Assembly: GCA_024233935.1 (NCBI GenBank)
Contig: JACKOY010000011.1
Location: forward strand, 1 to 64,000
Length of the DNA stretch: 64,000 nucleotides
Source: Spirochaetales bacterium
Lineage (GTDB): Bacteria > Spirochaetota > Leptospiria > Leptospirales > Leptonemataceae
Direction of reading: 5' to 3'
The translations under genes were made by a program, and so were the position numbers. Positions 24,919-34,201 of the stretch are shown in pieces (positions within the stretch are counted from its first letter, which is position 1; the number at the start of each line of letters is the position of its first letter). Under the pieces are notes generated by a model. The model was not told where the DNA came from. It was given only the letters and a program-made list of their open reading frames with translations, and searched no databases.

Positions 24919-27135
24919 CTAGCTGAGGCCCAGAAGAAGCCCACCCTGGTATATGACCAGGCCAAAGATGTAGGCAAGCGCGGTCATATATATGAAGAGA
25001 AACACAGCCCAGCGGGTGCTGTTGAGTTCTCGCCGAACAGTCGCAAGCGTGCTCATGCATTGACTGCACAAAGCAAAAAACACCATCAGAGTGACAGCGA
25101 CCAGGGGAGTAAAGACGGCCGAGCCGTCGGGCCGTTGATCAGCCTGCAGCCGCTCGCGCAGAGACACACTTTCTTCGTCCACTTCGCCGACGTTGTAAAT
25201 GATGCCCAGAGTAGAGATGATCACCTCCCTCGCCGGAAACGCGCCCAGAATTCCGACCGTAATCTTCCAGTTGAAACCCAACGGTTCAAAGACGGGCTGT
25301 ACGGCGTGTCCCAGACGGCCCAGAATGCTCTGAGCAAGATAGGCGCCGGCAATCTCGTGATCGCGACGCGCTTCCAGTTCGGTTAGAAGATCCGGGGCGA
25401 CTTCTGCATCCCGGGCTTCTTCGATGAGCGGTTGATAGCGTGACTCGATCTGTGCGCCAACGCTATCGGGTCGCGGGAAGTAACTCATGGCCCAGATCAA
25501 AATCGAAAGCACAAAGATGATGGTTCCGGCCTGGATCAAAAACTTCTTACCCGCTTCGTAAGCTCGAAAAAAAACATTGTACAGTCGAGGACGCCGGTAC
25601 GGCGGGATTTCCAGCAGGAAAGCCATCGGCGGTGTGCGCAACACTCCGCGATTCAGAAAAAATGCCACGGGCATCGCCACGACGAGACCGAGCGCGTGCA
25701 TTCCGAACAGGGCCAGCACGGCGGCGGTTGTGCCGAAGCGCGGTTCAATGAAGGCGCCGATCAAAAGCAGGTACACCGGCAGGCGGGCGGAGCAGGACAT
25801 CAAAGGCGCGACCAGAACGGTGGCCATGCGCGCCCGGGGGTCCGGCATCACACGCGCCGACATGACTCCCGGCACGGCGCAGGCAAAACTGGAAAGAAGC
25901 GGAATAAAGGCGCGGCCGTTGAGTCCGGTCCAGCCCAGCAATCGATCCATAAGGAAAGCGGCCCGCGCCAGGTAGCCACTGTCCTCAAGAAACGCAACCA
26001 GTGCAAACAGGATGAAAATCTGCGGTAGAAAAACAAGCACCGAGCCCACCCCGGCGATGATTCCATCCACAACCAGGGAGCGCAGGGCCGGCAAATCGGC
26101 GAGCAGCAGGCCGGCGTATTCTCCTAAAAACTCCATGCTGAATTCCACGCCATCCATGAGCGGCGCTGACCAGCTGTAGATGGCCTGAAACACGCCCAAC
26201 ATAATTCCCGCAAAAGCCAGAAAACCAAAAATTCGGTGCGTCAGAATTCGATCGGCCCGGGCGCTCCAGTCGGCTTTCGTTGGCGCGGTGCGTTCTTCGA
26301 CAGTTTGCAGAACGGAATCAATCCAGCGATAGCGTGCCACGGCAATCGAGGCTGGATTGTGGATGCCCTCTTTCAGAACACGCTCGCGATGTTCCAGCAC
26401 CAGTTGTCGGGCGGCGCTATTCTGTTCGATTAAAGGCCAGAGATAGTGGTGCGCGTTAAACAAAAGATCGGCGGCTTCGAAACGACCCAGCGGCACGAGG
26501 GGCTCAAGCGCGGTTTCGAGGGCCACCGCCTCGCCTTCCAGGGATTGCGGAAAGCCGACCCGCACCCGGGGTGCATGCGGCTCCGCCAGGATGGCGCGTG
26601 TGCCCGCAAGCAAAGCCGTCAGTTGTGCGCTTTCGCGTCCCACCAGCGGAAAAACAGGCGCGTCCAGCGAACGGGCCAACGCAGCTACATCAAGTTGGAT
26701 GCCGCGATCTTCCAGAAGATCCGTCATCGTGAGCACCACCGCCACGGGCAGGCCCATCTCGACCACCTGGCTGTACAAAAAAAGATTACGCTTGAGATTG
26801 GTCGCATCGAGCACGAACAGAACGAGGTCCGGGCGTGGTCCCTGTGGTCGACCCATGAGGAGGTTTGCGGCAATCTCTTCATCGGGAGAGGCGGGGCGCA
26901 GACTGTACAGACCGGGCAGGTCGACCAGTTCTGCCGTGCGACCGTCACCCAGTTCAAAGACGCCGCTCTTGCGATCGACCGTCACACCCGGATAGTTTCC
27001 GACCCGTTGTCGGGAACCGCACAGCGCGTTAAAGACCGTGGTCTTGCCGGTGTTCGGATTGCCCACCAGGGCGAGCAGCGGGTTCTGCGAAGTGATCGCA
27101 GATCGGGCTGCCTGGGCGACCGCACTTTCAGACAT
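24919..27135 (-). CDS. feoB: FeoB ferrous iron transporter
   Basis: 738 residues. The N-terminal G domain has GNPNTGKT (25-32), the G2 region RVGNYPGVTV and DLPGLYSL. The G4 motif reads TMTD where NxxD is usual. Two Gate regions and many membrane helices follow, with FACAVPGVMSAR in the first Gate. FeoB moves Fe2+ across the inner membrane. The start at 27135 is chosen because AAGGAG lies 7 bp before it and it overlaps feoA by 8 bp; an ATG at 27150 would precede that ribosome-binding site. It is the last gene of the feo operon. Confidence 0.94.
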   Translation of the reverse strand: MSESAVAQAARSAITSQNPLLALVGNPNTGKTTVFNALCGSRQRVGNYPGVTVDRKSGVFELGDGRTAELVDLPGLYSLRPASPDEEIAANLLMGRPQGPRPDLVLFVLDATNLKRNLFLYSQVVEMGLPVAVVLTMTDLLEDRGIQLDVAALARSLDAPVFPLVGRESAQLTALLAGTRAILAEPHAPRVRVGFPQSLEGEAVALETALEPLVPLGRFEAADLLFNAHHYLWPLIEQNSAARQLVLEHRERVLKEGIHNPASIAVARYRWIDSVLQTVEERTAPTKADWSARADRILTHRIFGFLAFAGIMLGVFQAIYSWSAPLMDGVEFSMEFLGEYAGLLLADLPALRSLVVDGIIAGVGSVLVFLPQIFILFALVAFLEDSGYLARAAFLMDRLLGWTGLNGRAFIPLLSSFACAVPGVMSARVMPDPRARMATVLVAPLMSCSARLPVYLLLIGAFIEPRFGTTAAVLALFGMHALGLVVAMPVAFFLNRGVLRTPPMAFLLEIPPYRRPRLYNVFFRAYEAGKKFLIQAGTIIFVLSILIWAMSYFPRPDSVGAQIESRYQPLIEEARDAEVAPDLLTELEARRDHEIAGAYLAQSILGRLGHAVQPVFEPLGFNWKITVGILGAFPAREVIISTLGIIYNVGEVDEESVSLRERLQADQRPDGSAVFTPLVAVTLMVFFALCSQCMSTLATVRRELNSTRWAVFLFIYMTALAYIFGLVIYQGGLLLGLS

Positions 27136-27397
27136 GAGCCGCTCCTTCATTCACCGGCTCAACGCTGATGGATCGCGCGTCGCACCGGCGCAGCGCGAGC
27201 TCGTAACCCATGACCCGCACCTGCAAAGGGTCGCCCAGGGGAGCCGCGCGCAAAAACTCAATCTCCTGGCCGGGAATAAGCCCCATTTCCAGCAGGCGTG
27301 TCAAATCCGCACGAGCCGGATCGAGCGCGACGATGCGGGCCCGGGTGCCGGGGCGCAGTGCCGCCAGATTCAAAGGCCCTTCTCGCTCGCGGAGCAA
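27128..27397 (-). CDS. feoA: FeoA family protein
   Basis: 89 residues with the SH3-like FeoA fold: LAALRPGTRARIVAL, LTRLLEMGLIPGQEIEFL, then PLQVRVMGYELALRRCDA. FeoA is a small cytoplasmic partner that supports FeoB function. It overlaps feoB by 8 bp downstream and the small Cys-containing gene by 28 bp upstream, so all three are translated from one message. Confidence 0.92.
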   Translation of the reverse strand: MLREREGPLNLAALRPGTRARIVALDPARADLTRLLEMGLIPGQEIEFLRAAPLGDPLQVRVMGYELALRRCDARSISVEPVNEGAAHV

Positions 27398-27537
27398 TGG
27401 GCGCAGCCCGCATCCCGCGGGGTGGAGGGGGACCGTCGTGCCGGAAGCAGGGCATAGGCCAGCCGTCCCAGGCTGTATAGGGCTGCCGCCCCCACGACGA
27501 AAGAAACCAGCAATAGATCCAGTGACTCAACGCTCAT
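27370..27537 (-). CDS. Small membrane protein of the feo operon with CxxC
   Basis: 55 residues from ATG 27537: one membrane helix (LDLLLVSFVVGAAALYSLG) and a cytoplasmic tail ending DAGCAHCSASEKGL. It resembles short FeoB-associated Cys-rich membrane proteins. The CAHC pair could bind iron or sense redox state. GAAGGG lies before the ATG; an in-frame ATG at 27585 would leave an implausible N-terminus and is less likely. It is the first gene after the Fur box and overlaps feoA. Confidence 0.72.
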   Translation of the reverse strand: MSVESLDLLLVSFVVGAAALYSLGRLAYALLPARRSPSTPRDAGCAHCSASEKGL

Positions 27538-27589
27538 AAGAAACCCTTCTACACCCAGAAAACAGCGTCCGGGCTTTTCCAGCAACCAT

Positions 27590-27608
27590 GATTATGAGAC
27601 TCAATTTC
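27590..27608. promoter_or_regulatory. Probable Fur box upstream of feo
   Basis: The 19 bases GATTATGAGACTCAATTTC match 14 of 19 positions of the E. coli Fur consensus GATAATGATAATCATTATC. It lies 53 bp before the first feo start. Iron-bound Fur would repress the operon here. Confidence 0.65.
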
Positions 27609-27741
27609 AAAAACCATGATCCAGATCAGGCCAAAGCGCTTGCCGAGCGCCTGGAGGCTGTCATGCGAGAGTAACCGGTCGGGGTCGCAAAGCCGGCGTG
27701 CCCCCGGAAGCCGGGAAAAACGCCCCTGCCTGGCCGAAACA

Positions 27742-27981
27742 ATGCGAACCAGAAACCGAAATCCGGGCCGAACCCGCCTGCTCTTGTCTCTGGTGCTGGC
27801 CGGCTCATTTTGCTGCACGGTCACAATTGGCGACGATGACGTTTTCCGGAGTGATCTCTATGCCCTGACAGCCGTAGCCTGCCTGCGGGCGTCTCACACC
27901 GCCATCCCGGCCGATGAACGCCAGACCAATGCGGTTCTGTGCGTGCTGGGGCTGGAATTGATCCGCGAAGCCGAAGACTAA
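27742..27981 (+). CDS. Small putative lipoprotein
   Basis: 79 residues. The N-terminus is basic, then LLLSLVLAGSFCC forms a lipoprotein signal with Cys at the end. The short mature part contains paired Cys (AVACLRA, AVLCVLG). The chosen ATG 27742 leaves a normal signal; an in-frame ATG at 27616 would not. It stands alone after the divergent feo promoter. No family recognised. The organisation resembles the Cys-containing small lipoproteins at 48789-49073 and 49112-49336, though similarity is weak. Confidence 0.5.
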   Translation: MRTRNRNPGRTRLLLSLVLAGSFCCTVTIGDDDVFRSDLYALTAVACLRASHTAIPADERQTNAVLCVLGLELIREAED

Positions 27982-28138
27982 AGCCAAACAACGCGCCGCC
28001 CTTTCTCCCCTGCGGACAAACGGCGACTGCGCGCCGGTCACTCGTAGATGGATCGTCTGTAAACGTTGCAGTTCTGCGACGCGCTCGCCGGGGCCGTAAC
28101 GAATTGACCCGCCGAGGGCGCGCCGCCAGACTCTCCGG

Positions 28139-28924
28139 ATGCGTCACACGATGGAAACATTTTTGCTGCGCGTTGCTGTGTTTAACGCAATGCTCTTGCT
28201 GGGGCTCGCCTGCGGTCCGGGCGATGAAACTCTGGCGCGCTTGCAGGCCCTGGATGTGAACCCCGGAAATGCAAACGCAGCGCGCGAACTGCACAGCGCC
28301 GGACTGACTGCCTTGCGTGAGTCGAATCCAGATCGGGCCCGCCAGCTCTGGGCAGCCGCGGCCGAAGAAGACCCCTCCAACTGGACCGCTTTCTTCAATC
28401 TGGCGTGTCTCGAAAGTGAGGCCGGAAGACCACAGATCGCCGTCGAGTACGTGCGCCTGGCTTTGGCGCGCCCGCACACGCCCCGCCTGCTCCGCCTGGT
28501 CCGAAGCGATGAAAGCCTGGCAGCGATGCGAGCAAGTGCGTACTATGCCGATCTGGAATCGGAAATGCGAGGCAGCGCAGACCAGAATTACGACGATCTG
28601 ATTGGGGAGCGTTTTGCCTGCCAGACGCCCGATCAGAGCATCCGGCTTGCGCTAACCCTGCAGGCCAACGGCGAACTGGAAGGCGAAACGGTCGTCGTGG
28701 GGCCGAGCGGCACCCAGAGCTGCAAAGATGGTCACTGGCGCGCTGACGGTGGAAACCTGGTGGTGGAGCTCAACTGCTCCAATCGACAAACCGCGAACTT
28801 CGAGCGCGTGACGGTTGCGCCGACCAGCGTAAGCGAACTTGAGTTCATTTCCGTTTCGGCGTTTCGCGAATTCTTTGAGCGTTGCAGCGGACCGGAAATC
28901 GAAAGCGAAGTTTCAGTTCAGTAA
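28139..28924 (+). CDS. TPR-like lipoprotein
   Basis: 261 residues. AMLLLGLACGPGDE gives a lipobox. Residues about 45-125 read as TPR helices (GLTALRESNPDRARQLWAAA, WTAFFNLACLESEAGRPQIA). The second half (about 150-250) is beta-rich with Cys pairs (FACQTP, QSCKDG, ELNCSN, ERCSGP). It should be anchored in a membrane facing the periplasm or surface, possibly as a scaffold. Start 28139 or the ATG four codons later are both possible. The 3' end overlaps the convergent gene by 12 bp. The 157-bp gap before it holds nothing recognisable. Confidence 0.68.
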   Translation: MRHTMETFLLRVAVFNAMLLLGLACGPGDETLARLQALDVNPGNANAARELHSAGLTALRESNPDRARQLWAAAAEEDPSNWTAFFNLACLESEAGRPQIAVEYVRLALARPHTPRLLRLVRSDESLAAMRASAYYADLESEMRGSADQNYDDLIGERFACQTPDQSIRLALTLQANGELEGETVVVGPSGTQSCKDGHWRADGGNLVVELNCSNRQTANFERVTVAPTSVSELEFISVSAFREFFERCSGPEIESEVSVQ

Positions 28925-29563
28925 CCGCAACCAGGGAGACGTCGCCAGGTCCTGCCGCGCCTGCGTTCGAACGTATTCCAGGTGCCTGGGTTCATTCCGC
29001 AGCGCCATAATTGTCAGCGTGGCCGGCAATGGGCCGGTTGTCGGGGCGTAGAGCAGTCGCCAGTAGTGCGTCTGCAACGGACCAAGCTGACGTGCAATCA
29101 GGCTGGTCGGGCGCACGCGCAGGTCTCCGATGACCGCCATCTTGCCGGTTTCGGTCCGCACCCGCAGGCGTTCGAGGTCCAGGTCCGAGAAAAAAAAGAA
29201 AGTCCTGCGCTGGGGGTCGCGGCGGTACAGGCCCACCAGCAGATATTCGCCCGCCTCCAGGTCGACCGTATAGGCTCGCTCGCGAATCACGAACTGGCTT
29301 TCAAATATCTGCGTGCCCGAATCCAGGGCCGGCCCCTCAAGCCGCGTCAACAGGGCGCCATCGGGTGGTTTGTTTTCCATGAAAGCGGAGCCGTAATCAA
29401 TGATGGCCGAAAAGACAACCGCCGAGCGCTGCGTGACATCGATGTTCTCTGCAGCGGGTCCGGCTGGCAGTTCGGTTGCGGGCGGCGGCGTGCCTTTGCA
29501 AACGACCAAAAGCGCCAGGACAAGTGCAATGCCCCATTTCCCAGAACGAAGGCGACCGATCAT
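28913..29563 (-). CDS. Putative lipoprotein, function unknown
   Basis: 216 residues. WGIALVLALLVVCKG is a signal ending in Cys with a loose lipobox of the spirochaete type. A Pro-rich linker (TPPPATELPAGPA) follows. The rest is beta-rich with YTVDLEAGEYLLVGLYRR and FFFFSDLDLERLRV. No family recognised. Its ATG overlaps the stop of the acyl-CoA dehydrogenase gene by 4 bp, so it is the second gene of that operon, and its 3' end overlaps the convergent TPR lipoprotein. Confidence 0.65.
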   Translation of the reverse strand: MIGRLRSGKWGIALVLALLVVCKGTPPPATELPAGPAAENIDVTQRSAVVFSAIIDYGSAFMENKPPDGALLTRLEGPALDSGTQIFESQFVIRERAYTVDLEAGEYLLVGLYRRDPQRRTFFFFSDLDLERLRVRTETGKMAVIGDLRVRPTSLIARQLGPLQTHYWRLLYAPTTGPLPATLTIMALRNEPRHLEYVRTQARQDLATSPWLRLLN

Positions 29564-31326
29564 ACCGCGGCGGGTTCTTCGGCGGTGGCGGCCATCTTGA
29601 GCCGGTACGTGTCGGCCTGGGCGATGGCCACGCTATCGATCATGTACTGACGGTAAAGAGGTCGGATCTGTGCACGGCTGGCCTCGCTCGCGCGGTCAAG
29701 GGCGCGCTCAAAAAGCAGGCAGCAGAGAAAGCGCGTGGCCACTTCGACCACTTCAAAGGCATTGCCATCACGCACAGCGCCGTCTTCGATGGAGCGATAG
29801 GTTGTGATAGCGTGCTCGAGCATGGCGAGCAATTCCTTCAACCCGTCGGAAGCTGAGAAGCGTGCCAGCTCATCGTTAATGTACTTTCGAAAAAATCCGT
29901 TGGCCGACATTCCGGCTGTGATTCCACCAATGGCAGCGACCACCTGCAACTGGGTGGTGCCTTCGTACACGGTGTTGATGCGCGAGTCGCGATAGATACG
30001 GGCGACATCGTACTCCTCGGTGTAGCCCGAGCCACCGTGGATCTGCATGCCTTCGCTCGCGAGAGTCACGCCCGTTTCCGAACAATAGTATTTGGAAAGG
30101 GGCGTAAAAAGCGAAGCGGTCTTGTCCCAATGGCGTATGTCCTCGTCTTTGCGGATATCCCGCTCCGCCATGCCGGATTTCTCCATACGCATTTGACGGT
30201 GCAGATACAGGTCCACCGCCCGGGCTGCCTCCCCGGTCAAAAGGCGCATGGCGAAGATTTCGCGACGCATGTGGTCAAGCATGCGCTTCACAGCCGGGAT
30301 CTGATCGATCGTTTTTCCAAACTGTTCACGTTCGGTCGCGTATTTTAGGCCTTCAAAATACGCCGCGTTGCCAATGCCGACTCCGAGGGCGGCCACAGTC
30401 ACCCGGGCGTCGTTCATCATACCCATCGAATAGCGTGTTAACCCGAAGCCTTCCTCTCCGACAATCTCGGCCGGACTATCTTCGAAAACCACTTCACAGG
30501 TCGGCGAAGCGTGAATGCCCATTTTATGCTCAATGCCTGCGATTTGCACATCGGTGCTTTTCACAATAAAAAGCGAAAGGCCCCGAGCGCCGCTGGTCGG
30601 CGTGCCCGTGCGGGCCAGGGTCAAAAGAATACAGGGAGTCTCACCAATGCCACAACCCTGGGAGATGAAACGTTTGGTTCCGGAAAGGCGATAGGTGCCA
30701 TCGGACTGTTTGACCGCTTTCGTACGCACATTGCTGAGATCGGAACCGTAGTTTGGCTCTGTAAGCGCCATCGCGCCGGTGAATTCTCCCGCCGCCATGC
30801 GTGTAACGAAACTCTGCTTTTGTTCTTCGGTACCGTAGCGCACGACAATCTTCGCGAGATTCAGAAGGGCCAGCGTCATGGTGAAGGCGGTATCGCCCCT
30901 GGTCAGAATTTCGTTGTAAATTCCGTTCACCGAAGCCGGCATTCCGAGACCGCCGTACTGCCGCTTGATATTATAGGGGATCAGACCCGCATCGCGGAAC
31001 ATCTGGAACAGAGTCAGCGAATCTTCCGGAAAGATCACGCGGCCGGCGTCATACTTGAGTCCCGTCTGGTCCATGCTGCGCGCCCGCTGGGCGACTTCGT
31101 TTCCGGTCAGTTCTCCAAGCGACTCCAGGGTGGCCCGGTAGAACTCCACGGCTTCGTCAACCGATGAGGGGGCGAAGGCAAGGTGCTCATCTCCGGTCTC
31201 TTTGTATTTTTGGGCATCGGCAAAATCGTCGCCCTCGTAGGCCCGCACGATTTCGTCCCAGTCCACCAGCTCGTTGAAGTAGAGCATCAGGTCGGCGTTG
31301 TCGGTGAAGTAGTTGTTCTGGATCAC
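29560..31326 (-). CDS. Acyl-CoA dehydrogenase (long form)
   Basis: 588 residues from GTG 31326, which has AGGGGG about 7 bp upstream; an in-frame ATG at 31416 adds 30 residues with no family similarity. The core shows ALTEPNYGSDLSN and FISQGCGIGETPC (FAD and substrate loops), IHASPTCEVVFED, and the late YTEEYDVARIYRDSRINTVY then EGTTQLQ, whose Glu is the likely catalytic base. A C-terminal extension of about 130 residues matches the longer bacterial forms. It catalyses the first step of fatty-acid beta-oxidation using ETF as acceptor. A lipoprotein gene overlaps its end. Confidence 0.92.
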   Translation of the reverse strand: MIQNNYFTDNADLMLYFNELVDWDEIVRAYEGDDFADAQKYKETGDEHLAFAPSSVDEAVEFYRATLESLGELTGNEVAQRARSMDQTGLKYDAGRVIFPEDSLTLFQMFRDAGLIPYNIKRQYGGLGMPASVNGIYNEILTRGDTAFTMTLALLNLAKIVVRYGTEEQKQSFVTRMAAGEFTGAMALTEPNYGSDLSNVRTKAVKQSDGTYRLSGTKRFISQGCGIGETPCILLTLARTGTPTSGARGLSLFIVKSTDVQIAGIEHKMGIHASPTCEVVFEDSPAEIVGEEGFGLTRYSMGMMNDARVTVAALGVGIGNAAYFEGLKYATEREQFGKTIDQIPAVKRMLDHMRREIFAMRLLTGEAARAVDLYLHRQMRMEKSGMAERDIRKDEDIRHWDKTASLFTPLSKYYCSETGVTLASEGMQIHGGSGYTEEYDVARIYRDSRINTVYEGTTQLQVVAAIGGITAGMSANGFFRKYINDELARFSASDGLKELLAMLEHAITTYRSIEDGAVRDGNAFEVVEVATRFLCCLLFERALDRASEASRAQIRPLYRQYMIDSVAIAQADTYRLKMAATAEEPAAV

Positions 31327-31381
31327 AAGGAAACCCCCTGACGGGAATGGTCTCCCGGCGGCCGTGGCTGGCAAGAACTTG

Positions 31382-31801
31382 TCACCCGGCTGTTCGCTGC
31401 AAACGCCGGTGTTCAATCAGAATGCAGCGATTCGAAACCACAATTATACCGGCCGCGCGCGCACGGGCCTCGGCTTCGGGATGTTCAATGCCCAACTGCA
31501 ACCAGAGCACCCGCGCCTGCCGGCGTATGGCGGCATCGACGATAGCCGGAACAGCCTCGGCTCTCCGGAATACGTCTACGATCTCGATCGGTCCGGGCAC
31601 CTGGTCCAGATCGGAGTAGACCGGCCGCTCCAGAATGCTGCGGGCGCCGGGTCGAACACCGGTAATTTCGTAACCGGCCTCAATCATGTAGCGGGTCACG
31701 CCGTGACTGGCGCGCTCCGGGCGCGGGCTCAAACCCACAACGGCGATGCGGCGATGGTTGAATAACGCCGTCGAAAAGGTGGCATCGTCAAAGTCGGTCA
31801 T
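31382..31801 (-). CDS. CoA-binding domain protein (CoA_binding_2)
   Basis: 139 residues from ATG 31801; an in-frame ATG at 31840 is the alternative. Rossmann-like CoA-binding fold: RRIAVVGLSPRPERASHGVTR, MIEAGYEITGVRPGA, then VDVFRRAEAVPAIV and LWLQLGIEHPEAEARARAAG. The conserved final part VVSNRCILIEH contains the usual Asn-Arg-Cys. Such proteins bind CoA but a reaction is not established. It lies 55 bp upstream of the acyl-CoA dehydrogenase start and is probably in the same transcript, consistent with acyl-CoA metabolism. Confidence 0.88.
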   Translation of the reverse strand: MTDFDDATFSTALFNHRRIAVVGLSPRPERASHGVTRYMIEAGYEITGVRPGARSILERPVYSDLDQVPGPIEIVDVFRRAEAVPAIVDAAIRRQARVLWLQLGIEHPEAEARARAAGIIVVSNRCILIEHRRLQRTAG

Positions 31802-31853
31802 GCCGTTAGTAAAGCACCGGGGGCTCTCTTCGCCCGCCATCGCCCGGCCGAAA

Positions 31854-32207
31854 TCAGAGGTTGCGGGCGAGTTCGACCGTGGCGGTCAGGGCGTGAAAAT
31901 GGCCGATCTCCGGTTCCAGCATTCCGTAGAGTTTTTCCAGCCTCGGCAATTCCTCCGGTTTCAGGGCCGGGAGCACCCGGTGCACATGTCGGGTCACGCT
32001 CCGGCGGGGCGGCCGCAACATCCAGCGTGCAAAGAAAACCAGACTCGAACGGCCGCGATAGCGTTTGATGAGACTGATGCAAACCCACCAGCGCGGTAGC
32101 CGGCGCGAATACAGGGGCAACCGGAAGGCCCGCGCCACCGCAGCCCCGTTGTAAACCGACCAGGCCACGGTGCTTCCCACCATGGCCGAAATCAGAATAG
32201 CACTCAT
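31854..32207 (-). CDS. Small membrane-anchored protein, unknown
   Basis: 117 residues from ATG 32207, with GGAGGA about 8 bp upstream. An N-terminal hydrophobic helix (AILISAMVGSTVAWSVYNGA) and a second moderately hydrophobic segment (LPRWWVCISLI) are followed by a basic region (RWMLRPPRRSVTRHVHRV) and an acidic C-terminus (KPEELPRLEKLYGMLEPEIG). No family recognised. It lies just upstream of the CoA-binding gene on the same strand. Confidence 0.6.
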   Translation of the reverse strand: MSAILISAMVGSTVAWSVYNGAAVARAFRLPLYSRRLPRWWVCISLIKRYRGRSSLVFFARWMLRPPRRSVTRHVHRVLPALKPEELPRLEKLYGMLEPEIGHFHALTATVELARNL

Positions 32208-32368
32208 GGCTCCGTCCTCCCAGAACCGGCGACTGAAACAGCCCGAAGAAACCGGCAAAAAAAACCGGAAGCGGGGCCCTTGTCTGTTAGAACAGCCGAA
32301 AGCGGCGTTGGTTGCAGAAAATAGACGCTTTGGGTTGCTACTGGAGCCCCACTCCGGGATGTGAACCC

Positions 32369-34201
32369 ATGCGTCCGGCAGCCCACGACGAAACCCGGGA
32401 CGATGCGGCTTCCAACCACTGGCGCACACTGGCCAGTCTGGCCGGCCATCTGTGGCCCCGCAATCGAACCGACCTGCGCCTGCGGGTGTTTCTGGCGTCG
32501 ATCATGATGGTTTCGGCCAAGCTGGTCAGCGTGTATGTGCCGCAACTCTACAAGCAGGCCATCGACCTTCTGTCTGCGCCCACCGCCCTGGTCCTGCCCG
32601 TGGGGCTCATAGTCGCTTACGGCGGCGCCCGGGTCATTCAGCAGATGTTCGGTGAACTGCGGGATTTTTTGTTCTCGCGGGTGGGGCAGTTCGCCCAGCG
32701 CACCATTGCTCTTAGAACTTTTGAACACCTGCATTCGCTTTCTCTGGCCTTTCACCTGGACCGGCAAACCGGAGGCCTCTCCCGGGCAATTGAACGGGGC
32801 ACACGGGGCATCCAGTTTGTTTTGAGCTTCATGCTGTTCAACATTCTGCCCACGATCATCGAGATCTTGCTCGTTACCGGCATCTTATTGTACCAGTTTG
32901 ATTGGACCTTCGGCGTCATCGTCTTTGCGACGATCACCGTCTACGTCGGCTTTACACTATTGGTCACCGACTGGCGCATCCGATTCCGGCGACAAATGAA
33001 CAAGAGTGATTCGGAGGCCAACACCCGCGCGATCGATAGCCTCTTGAACTACGAGACCGTAAAATACTTCGGCAACGAACAGCACGAGTACGATCGTTAC
33101 GATCGATCCCTGGCGCTCTACGAAAAGGCCGCGGTGCGCAGTCAGACCAGTCTGTCCTTGCTCAACACCGGTCAGGGGCTTGTGATTGGTGTGGGGCTGG
33201 TCTCCATAATGCTGCTGGCCGCAAACGGCATTGTAGAGGGTCGCCTTTCGATCGGAGATTTTGTGCTGGTGAATACCTATCTGATTCAGCTGTATCTGCC
33301 GCTGAATTTTCTGGGCTTCGTGTACCGGGAAATGAAACAGAGCCTGATTGACATGGACCGCATGTTTGAACTGCTTTCGGTCGAACCCGATATTCAGGAT
33401 CGCGCCGGAGCCGGAAAGCTAAAGGCCCATGCCGGCGCTCTGGAATTTTCAGACGTTTGTTTCGCCTACCGACCCGATCGAAAAATCCTGCACGATGTGT
33501 CGTTTCGCGTGCCCCCCGGAAGAAGCGTGGCCCTGGTGGGTCCGAGCGGCTCCGGGAAGTCGACCATCGCCCGATTGCTGTTCCGCTTTTATTCGCCAAC
33601 CTCTGGCCGGATCACGATCGACGGGCAGGATCTCAGTGAGGTAACCCAATCGTCGCTCCGGGCCGCGATCGGAATTGTGCCCCAGGATACGGTGCTCTTC
33701 AACGACACGCTGGGCTACAATATTCGTTACGGCCGACCTTCGGCAACGGAGGAGGAAATTGAACGGGCCGCGCGTCTGGCCCGCATCCACGATTTTATCC
33801 AGGCCCTTCCGGAGGGTTACAATACGATCGTGGGCGAGCGCGGCCTCAAATTGTCCGGAGGTGAGCGCCAGCGCGTGGCCATCGCCAGAACCATACTGAA
33901 GAATCCGCCAATACTGCTTTTTGATGAAGCGACCTCGGCTCTCGATTCCGCGACCGAACAGGAAATCCAGAAATCGCTGCGCGCGGTTTCCGAAAACCGC
34001 ACCACTCTCATGATTGCTCACCGTCTTTCCACGATTGTGCATGCCAACGAAATACTGGTCCTGAACGAGGGCCGCATCGTGGAACGCGGAACCCATGCGG
34101 AGCTTCTGCTTTCCGGACGCGTGTACGCCGACATGTGGGCGCGCCAGCAAGAAGCCCGGGAGCACGAAGCCGCCCTGCAAGCCTGTCTGAGCGACGCCTG
34201 A
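32369..34201 (+). CDS. ATM1/HMT-type ABC exporter (fused permease-ATPase)
   Basis: 610 residues from ATG 32369 (an in-frame ATG at 32312 adds 19 residues). Six membrane helices fall in about 40-320, with FGNEQHEYDRYDRSL and the loop NFLGFVYREMKQSLIDMDRMF typical of the ATM1/HMT1 branch. The ATPase has GPSGSGKST (Walker A), IVPQDTVLFNDTLGYNI, LSGGERQRVAIART (signature), ILLFDEATSALD (Walker B) and IAHRLSTIV (switch His). The branch exports glutathione-like or iron-sulfur related sulfur compounds and heavy-metal conjugates. The substrate is not determined by sequence. Confidence 0.92.
   Translation: MRPAAHDETRDDAASNHWRTLASLAGHLWPRNRTDLRLRVFLASIMMVSAKLVSVYVPQLYKQAIDLLSAPTALVLPVGLIVAYGGARVIQQMFGELRDFLFSRVGQFAQRTIALRTFEHLHSLSLAFHLDRQTGGLSRAIERGTRGIQFVLSFMLFNILPTIIEILLVTGILLYQFDWTFGVIVFATITVYVGFTLLVTDWRIRFRRQMNKSDSEANTRAIDSLLNYETVKYFGNEQHEYDRYDRSLALYEKAAVRSQTSLSLLNTGQGLVIGVGLVSIMLLAANGIVEGRLSIGDFVLVNTYLIQLYLPLNFLGFVYREMKQSLIDMDRMFELLSVEPDIQDRAGAGKLKAHAGALEFSDVCFAYRPDRKILHDVSFRVPPGRSVALVGPSGSGKSTIARLLFRFYSPTSGRITIDGQDLSEVTQSSLRAAIGIVPQDTVLFNDTLGYNIRYGRPSATEEEIERAARLARIHDFIQALPEGYNTIVGERGLKLSGGERQRVAIARTILKNPPILLFDEATSALDSATEQEIQKSLRAVSENRTTLMIAHRLSTIVHANEILVLNEGRIVERGTHAELLLSGRVYADMWARQQEAREHEAALQACLSDA

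Noticed and set aside
26446..27168. Plus-strand frame of 240 codons across feoB and feoA
   Set aside because: Antisense to two well-identified genes.
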